Part shown: in pieces, positions 59,820 to 64,000 of the stretch
How positions within the stretch are numbered: the stretch's first letter is position 1
Layout of the letters: every line of letters starts with the position of its first letter
Origin: Viridibacterium silvisoli
Lineage (GTDB): Bacteria; Pseudomonadota; Gammaproteobacteria; Burkholderiales; Rhodocyclaceae
Direction of reading: 5' to 3'
DNA: 64,000 nt
Assembly: GCF_036017035.1 (NCBI RefSeq)
Contig: NZ_JAYXHS010000001.1
Location: 1,240,001-1,304,000 of the forward strand
The notes under the pieces: generated by a model
Database searches by the model: none
The model's input: the letters and a program-made list of their open reading frames with translations, nothing else
Told to the model about the DNA's origin: nothing
Made by a program: the position numbers and the translations under genes

Positions 59820-60638
59820 ATGACTCCATCCGCACGCCGTACCCCCGAGCAGGTCGCACAGGCTTTTCTCACGCCGCGTCGATTCACGCGCAATACCGCC
59901 GCCTTCCTGCCCGACGCACAGGTCTTCGTTGCCGAAGGTCCGGTCGGCAAGGTGGTCGGGCGCATGCAGGGTGAAGGCCCCTGCGTGGTGCTGCTGCATG
60001 GCTGGGAGTTTGCGGCGAGTGATCTTGCGGGCTTCGTGCCGCCGTTGCTGGCGGCCGGCTTCAGCGTGCTGGCGCTCGACCTGCCTGCGCATGGCGCCTC
60101 GGAAGGCGAGCGTGTCTCCATCCCGCTTGCGGCGCAAGCCCTGCTCGACGTGCAATGCGCGCTCGATGCCGGTGGCAGGCACGGCACCACGCATAATTTC
60201 CATGCTGCCATCGGCCACTCGCTCGGCGCGGCAGTCATCGTGCATGCAATGGCGTCGGGTTTGCGCGTCGACCGCGTGGTCCTGCTGGCGGCGCCCGCGC
60301 ACGCAGTCGATTACGCACGCGATTACTGCGCGCGCGATGGCCTCGATGCGCACGAAACCGAGTTGATGCTCGACCTGATGCATGGCCGTTTCGGCGTGGA
60401 TGTGCGGGCCATCTCGATGCCGGCGCAAGCGGCCAGCCTGACGCAGCCGGCCTTGTTCATCCACTCCGACGATGACCGTGTCGTGCCGCTGGCGGGTAGC
60501 CAGCAAGCCGCGCGCGCCTGGCGCGGCGCGCTGCATGTCACGGTTGAAGGTCTCGGCCATGCACGCCTGTTGCGCGACGCTGCCGTCATCGAGCACGTCG
60601 CGCGTTTCGTGGGAAAACCACCCGGCACTCAGGGCTAA
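59820..60638 (+). CDS. Alpha/beta hydrolase
   Basis: 272 residues. Triad: Ser in AIGHSLGAAVIV, Asp in HSDDDRVVPL, His in GLGHARLLRD. An N-terminal segment without the fold (MTPSARRTPEQVAQAFLTPR) is followed by CVVLLHGWEFAASDLAGFVP. The ATG at 59820 gives the natural start. A GATAAT lies at 59808-59813, only six bases before the ATG, so if it is a -10 element the mRNA would be nearly leaderless. The substrate is unknown. Confidence 0.85.
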   Translation: MTPSARRTPEQVAQAFLTPRRFTRNTAAFLPDAQVFVAEGPVGKVVGRMQGEGPCVVLLHGWEFAASDLAGFVPPLLAAGFSVLALDLPAHGASEGERVSIPLAAQALLDVQCALDAGGRHGTTHNFHAAIGHSLGAAVIVHAMASGLRVDRVVLLAAPAHAVDYARDYCARDGLDAHETELMLDLMHGRFGVDVRAISMPAQAASLTQPALFIHSDDDRVVPLAGSQQAARAWRGALHVTVEGLGHARLLRDAAVIEHVARFVGKPPGTQG

Positions 60639-60788
60639 CCCGCGCTCCACCCCGTCGTGCGCCGTTCCGCTTTTCTGCAAGATTTTGCGTACGTGGCGTA
60701 CGTCACAGGCATGTTGCGATTGCCACAAAGGGTGTCAAGTTCTGGGCTATAGACCCGTTAAGGAGCGAACAGGGCAGCGGGGGGTATC

Positions 60789-62279
60789 GTGCGTAGAGCG
60801 TTGGAGGAGAGCCTGATCGTAGCTATCGTCGGCTTCGGCCTCGGTGCGCTCGTTTTCCGGCTGACCGGGCAGGTCTGGATGGCTCTGCCCGTTTGCGCCA
60901 TTGGCGCCACCTTGCCGCTTTGCTGGCTGCGTCGTCGCGATGATTCCAATCTGCGTGAGGCAGGTCGCCGCGCGGCCGCCGAACGTGACCAGCACGAGGC
61001 CACGCAGCAATTCATCCAGCGCCTGCTCGATGTCGTGCCGATGCCCATCTACGTCAAGGACGCTGACAGCCGCATCATCATCGTCAATCGCGCCCAGGCA
61101 GACCAATGGGGGCAACCGCGCGAAGCCGTGATCGGTACGCACTCCTTTGCGCAGGCGCCCGACGCGGCGCGCACGCGTGTGAGCCTCGCCGAAGACAAGC
61201 AGGTCCTCGACGGGGAGCGCATCTACAAGGAAGAGCACTCGGCCGACGGTCCCTTCGGCCAGGAGCAGTACCGCGTGATTTCCAAGGCGCGTTGTGAAGA
61301 CTCCGATGGCAGCTACGTCATCGTCTGTGCCCGCTTCGATATCACCAAATGGCGTCAGGCCGAGCGCGAGATACACCAGGCGCTCGAACGGGAAGTGCTG
61401 CTGCGCCAGCGCAACCAGGAGTTCATCCAGCGCGTCATCGACGTCATTCCCGACCCCTTCTACATCAAGGACCGTAACGGCCGGCTGGTCATGGTCAACG
61501 AAGTCTTCGCCGCCGAGCGCGGGCGCACGCCCGAATCCATGCTCGGCATGCAGTCCACCGCCGTGGCGCTGTCGCCGGAGCTGAGCCTTGCCACTGCCAG
61601 CGAAGACGCGGCCGTGCTGCGTGGAGAGATCATCGACAAGGAGCAGCACTACATCGTGCCGCGTACCGGTGAAGAGCGCTTCCGCCTCGTCTCCAAGCGG
61701 CCATGCGTCGACATGGATGGCCAGCCCGTCATCGTCGTCGCGCATATCAACATCACACGCTGGAAGATCGCCGAGCGCAAGCTGGCACGCATGGCGCATG
61801 AGGATGAACTCACCGGCCTGCCCAACCGGCGTCGCTTCTTCGGCGAAGCCGAGCGCATGATCAGCGCGGCCACGCGACACAGCAAGCCGCTGTCGCTGAT
61901 CATCTTCGATCTCGACTACTTCAAGCTCATCAACGACGAGCATGGCCACGTCATTGGTGACCAGGTCCTGCGTGAAGTCGCCAACCGTCTGCTGGAACAG
62001 CTTCGCAACGAAGACCTGCCGTGTCGCTGGGGCGGGGAAGAGTTCCTCATCCTCATGCCGATGACCGATCTGTCGATGGCCATGCCACTCGCCGAGCGCC
62101 TGCGCGAAGCCTTTGCCAGCGCGCCCATCGTCGTCAGCAATCTTTCGCTGGCGGTGACTGTCAGTGGCGGCGTCGCGCAGAAGCGCGACGACGAATCCCT
62201 CAACGAATGCCTGGCTCGCGCCGACAAGGCGCTCTACGCCGCCAAGAACGGCGGCCGCAACCAGTTCCTTTCCGCCTGA
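60789..62279 (+). CDS. PAS-PAS-GGDEF diguanylate cyclase
   Basis: 496 residues from a GTG. Two short membrane segments (about 9-26 and 30-47) are followed by two PAS domains (about 70-190 and 210-330). Both have the PIYVKD/PFYIKD motif and are probably a duplication. The GGDEF domain starts HEDELTGLPNRRRFF. The active site is GGEEF (415-419) with metal Asp in IIFDLDYFKLIND. The inhibitory site RxxD (RNED, 406-409) sits exactly five residues before it. It should make c-di-GMP with product inhibition. Confidence 0.93.
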   Translation: MRRALEESLIVAIVGFGLGALVFRLTGQVWMALPVCAIGATLPLCWLRRRDDSNLREAGRRAAAERDQHEATQQFIQRLLDVVPMPIYVKDADSRIIIVNRAQADQWGQPREAVIGTHSFAQAPDAARTRVSLAEDKQVLDGERIYKEEHSADGPFGQEQYRVISKARCEDSDGSYVIVCARFDITKWRQAEREIHQALEREVLLRQRNQEFIQRVIDVIPDPFYIKDRNGRLVMVNEVFAAERGRTPESMLGMQSTAVALSPELSLATASEDAAVLRGEIIDKEQHYIVPRTGEERFRLVSKRPCVDMDGQPVIVVAHINITRWKIAERKLARMAHEDELTGLPNRRRFFGEAERMISAATRHSKPLSLIIFDLDYFKLINDEHGHVIGDQVLREVANRLLEQLRNEDLPCRWGGEEFLILMPMTDLSMAMPLAERLREAFASAPIVVSNLSLAVTVSGGVAQKRDDESLNECLARADKALYAAKNGGRNQFLSA

Positions 62280-62324
62280 GCGGGCGCCGCATGTCTGCGC
62301 AGGGCGTGCTTCAGGTTGCGAGCC

Positions 62325-62975
62325 TCACAGGCCCATCGTCGGGACGCTCTCCGGTACGTCCAGCCTCGCCTCGGTGGCGGCGAGCACATCGGCCACGCTG
62401 ACGCCGGGCGCCGTTTCCAGTAGCCGCGCGCGGCCATCCGCGAAAGCGATGACCGCCATGTCGGTCACCACCAGATCGACGCGCCGCGCCGAGGTCAGCG
62501 GCAGGCTGCATTCGCGCACGATCTTCGCCTTGCCCTTGGCGGTGTGCTGCATGGCCACGATGACGCGTTTCGCGCCTGTGACCAGATCCATCGCGCCACC
62601 CATGCCGGGCACCATCTTGCCGGGGATGGTCCAGTTGGCGAGGCGGCCGGTTTCATCCACCTGCAGGCCGCCGAGCACCGTCATGTCGAGATGGCCGCCG
62701 CGGATCAGCGCGAATGACATGGCGCTGTCGAAGGCGCAGGCGCCGGGCAAGGCGGACACCGGCTTGCCGCCTGCATCGGTGAGGAAGCGTTGCGCCATGC
62801 CGGGCTCGGGCACCGGGCCCGTGCCGATCAGGCCGTTTTCCGACTGGAAGTAGACGTGCATGCCGGCCGGCACATGGTTGGCCACCAGGGTCGGAATGCC
62901 GATGCCCAGATTGACGAGCATGCCGTCGCGCAGTTCATGGGCAATGCGGCGGGCGATGATTTCCTGTGCATCCAT
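62325..62975 (-). CDS. scoB: 3-oxoacid CoA-transferase subunit B
   Basis: 216 residues. The catalytic Glu is in the family motif YFQSENGLIGTGP, and NLGIGIPTLVANHVP is the N-terminal signature. It pairs with subunit A encoded upstream to move CoA from succinyl-CoA or acetyl-CoA to acetoacetate or another 3-oxo acid. The ATG at 62975 has AGGTG six bases before; a GTG at 62984 is also in frame. The AtoA and PcaJ families are alternatives; the true substrate cannot be told. Confidence 0.92.
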   Translation of the reverse strand: MDAQEIIARRIAHELRDGMLVNLGIGIPTLVANHVPAGMHVYFQSENGLIGTGPVPEPGMAQRFLTDAGGKPVSALPGACAFDSAMSFALIRGGHLDMTVLGGLQVDETGRLANWTIPGKMVPGMGGAMDLVTGAKRVIVAMQHTAKGKAKIVRECSLPLTSARRVDLVVTDMAVIAFADGRARLLETAPGVSVADVLAATEARLDVPESVPTMGL

Positions 62976-62993
62976 CTCGGTCACCTGACTCTT

Positions 62994-63641
62994 TCAACCG
63001 TTGGCAATGAGGTAGTCGACCAGCACGCCCGGCGTGATCACATGGTCGGGCGAAATCACGCCGGTCGGCACGATGTTCTCGGCTTCGACGATGACCGTGT
63101 CGGCAGCCAGCGCGATGACCGGATTGAAGTTGCGTGCAGTGAGTGCGTACTGCAGGTTGCCAAGGTAGTCGGCGAGGAAGGCGCCAACCAGCGCGAAGTC
63201 GGCACGAATCGGCAGCTCCAGCAGGAAGTCGCGGCCGCCCACCTCGATCTTGCGCTTGCCTTCTTCCACCACCGTGCCGACACCGGTGGGCGTCAGCACG
63301 CCGCCGAGGCCGCTACCCCCGGCGCGGATGCGCTCGATCAGGGTGCCCTGTGGCACCAGTTCGCATTCGATGTCGCCGGCCAGCAGTTGCTGCTGCGTCT
63401 CCGGGTTGAGGCCGATGTGGCTCACCACCAGCTTGTGCACGAGGCGCGCCGTGATCAGCTTGCCGATGCCGTGGCCGGGCGAAGCCGAGTCATTGGCGAT
63501 CACCGTCAGGTCTTTCTTGCCCTGGCGCACGATCTCGTCGATCACGCGCTGCGGGCTGCCCACCGCCATGAAGCCACCGACCAGCAGCGAAGCGCCGTCC
63601 GGGATCATGCTCACGGCATTTTCGAGTGAGATCGTCTGCAT
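62994..63641 (-). CDS. scoA: 3-oxoacid CoA-transferase subunit A
   Basis: 215 residues from the ATG at 63641 with GGAG five bases before. Signatures are DGASLLVGGFMAVGSPQRVI, NDSASPGHGIGKLI and GSGLGGVLTPTGVGT. It ends 18 bases before subunit B and is its partner. A perfect palindrome lies about 170 bases upstream and probably controls the pair. Confidence 0.93.
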   Translation of the reverse strand: MQTISLENAVSMIPDGASLLVGGFMAVGSPQRVIDEIVRQGKKDLTVIANDSASPGHGIGKLITARLVHKLVVSHIGLNPETQQQLLAGDIECELVPQGTLIERIRAGGSGLGGVLTPTGVGTVVEEGKRKIEVGGRDFLLELPIRADFALVGAFLADYLGNLQYALTARNFNPVIALAADTVIVEAENIVPTGVISPDHVITPGVLVDYLIANG

Positions 63642-63801
63642 CCTTGCTCCTGTCATGTGCGGCGCTATCCAGCCAAGTATAGATGCGCACTTGCCGTTCA
63701 AGACCGGCACGGTATTTCGGCCAGCCCATTCTGCCCGCGCAAGATGACAGTCGTGCCACGGGCGCTGGCCGATCCCCCGGGACGATCAATCTACCAATTC
63801 C

Positions 63802-63819
63802 TGTTTTGTATACAAAACA
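63802..63819. promoter_or_regulatory. Perfect palindrome, GntR-type operator candidate
   Basis: TGTTTTGTATACAAAACA is a perfect 18-bp dyad. Its core TTGTATACAA resembles operators of FadR/GntR-family regulators. It is about 160 bases upstream of scoA; the cognate regulator is not in the window. Confidence 0.5.
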
Positions 63820-63890
63820 TGAGGTTTTCTCGACGGGTCAGCTGCCCTGGTACGCGTCCATGCCCTGCTTCAACGCCTGTTCTGGCTGGG

Positions 63891-63934
63891 TTTGGTGCGT
63901 TTGTGGTGCGCCTGTTGTGTGCTTTTGGTGCGAC
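63891..63934 (+). repeat. Four tandem 11-bp repeats
   Basis: The units TTTGGTGCGTT, TGTGGTGCGCC, TGTTGTGTGCT and TTTGGTGCGAC follow each other without gaps. Their 11-base period puts them nearly on one face of the helix. The third copy is degenerate. TGGTGC also resembles an NtrC half-site. Confidence 0.55.
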
Positions 63935-64000
63935 ATCTTGTACACATCCGGGCGCGCAGTGCCTGCCGCTGCCCCGCGAGCCGCGCCGGGCGGGCATTGC

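Larger units (their letters stand above)
63642..64000. promoter_or_regulatory. Non-coding right edge with operator-like elements
   Basis: No convincing gene is seen in these 359 bases. A minus-strand frame of 68 codons (63791-63997) has no family resemblance and a composition typical of GC-rich shadow frames. The region contains a perfect palindrome (63802-63819) and four 11-bp repeats (63891-63934), listed separately. The next gene probably begins beyond the edge. Confidence 0.5.

Noticed and set aside
63735..63765. Sigma-54 promoter for the CoA-transferase genes
   Set aside because: CGTGCCA and GCAA are present on the right strand, but they are nine rather than four bases apart, so GG-N10-GC geometry is not met.
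63791..63997. Minus-strand frame of 68 codons at the right edge
   Set aside because: Arg/Gly-rich composition, no family resemblance, and it runs through both the palindrome and the 11-bp repeats.
1..64000. Mobile elements, prophage, CRISPR array, toxin-antitoxin or other defence islands
   Set aside because: No transposase, integrase, terminal inverted repeat pair, spacer-repeat array or known defence gene was found; composition and gene content look like core chromosome throughout.

Overview
The window is 64 kb of GC-rich, densely coded bacterial chromosome. It suggests a free-living betaproteobacterium of the Burkholderiales/Rhodocyclales type. The evidence is the block recA-recX-lptB-rpoN-hpf-ptsN-hprK, the pairing of comM with ubiK, a sigma-54 regulated porin-glnK-amtB operon of the Herbaspirillum nlmA-glnK-amtB kind, TRAP solute receptors, and osmoregulated glucan genes opgGH. 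No genus can be named from sequence alone. I found no rRNA, tRNA, CRISPR array, insertion sequence or prophage.

Layout. 1-2.2 kb: an IclR regulator (cut by the window edge), a TRAP solute receptor and a type II dehydroquinase, probably a quinate/shikimate-type catabolic unit, with an IclR-box-like palindrome in the divergent promoter. 2.4-7.7 kb: an exported phytochelatin-synthase-like cysteine peptidase, a zinc-ribbon membrane protein, then a VWA lipoprotein / ECF sigma / membrane anti-sigma-like operon. 7.9-16 kb (minus strand): opgG-opgH, a PAS histidine kinase with a NarL-type regulator, an acyltransferase and a TPR glycosyltransferase. 16.2-20.8 kb: an RND efflux pump with its adaptor. 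21.2-27.1 kb: the housekeeping block from recA to hprK (DNA repair, LPS export ATPase, sigma-54, ribosome hibernation, nitrogen PTS). 27.1-32.5 kb: an FHA/degenerate-cyclase protein coupled to ttcA, a nitronate monooxygenase, a hypothetical protein and an EAL protein.

32.7-41.2 kb: Rep-type helicase, a 56-residue small ORF, zwf, a DUF748 protein, a glycosyltransferase, a YbaK deacylase, a DUF2238 protein and a double-domain FKBP. 41.5-46.9 kb: an orphan TRAP receptor, a hydrolase, a VanZ-like protein, comM and ubiK. 47-49.9 kb: the nitrogen operon porin-glnK-amtB behind a GG-N10-GC promoter. 50-54.9 kb: ilvA, a DedA-rhodanese fusion, a divergent SDR/LysR pair and a DUF1488-like protein. 54.9-64 kb: pal, an autoregulated marR-DUF1398 unit with a beta-propeller-like neighbour, a PAS-PAS hybrid kinase, a hydrolase, a PAS-PAS-GGDEF cyclase and a 3-oxoacid CoA-transferase pair (scoAB type). 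The right edge is non-coding and carries a perfect 18-bp palindrome and four phased 11-bp repeats.

The region is mostly core genome. Two themes recur. Nitrogen control is represented by rpoN, ptsN, glnK and amtB in one window, and rpoN encodes the sigma factor that should read the glnK promoter here. Signal transduction is represented by two histidine kinases, a GGDEF and an EAL protein, an ECF sigma factor and four one-component regulators. The least explained items are the FHA protein with a disabled cyclase domain, the tandem FKBP duplication, the VWA/ECF module and the operator-rich right edge.
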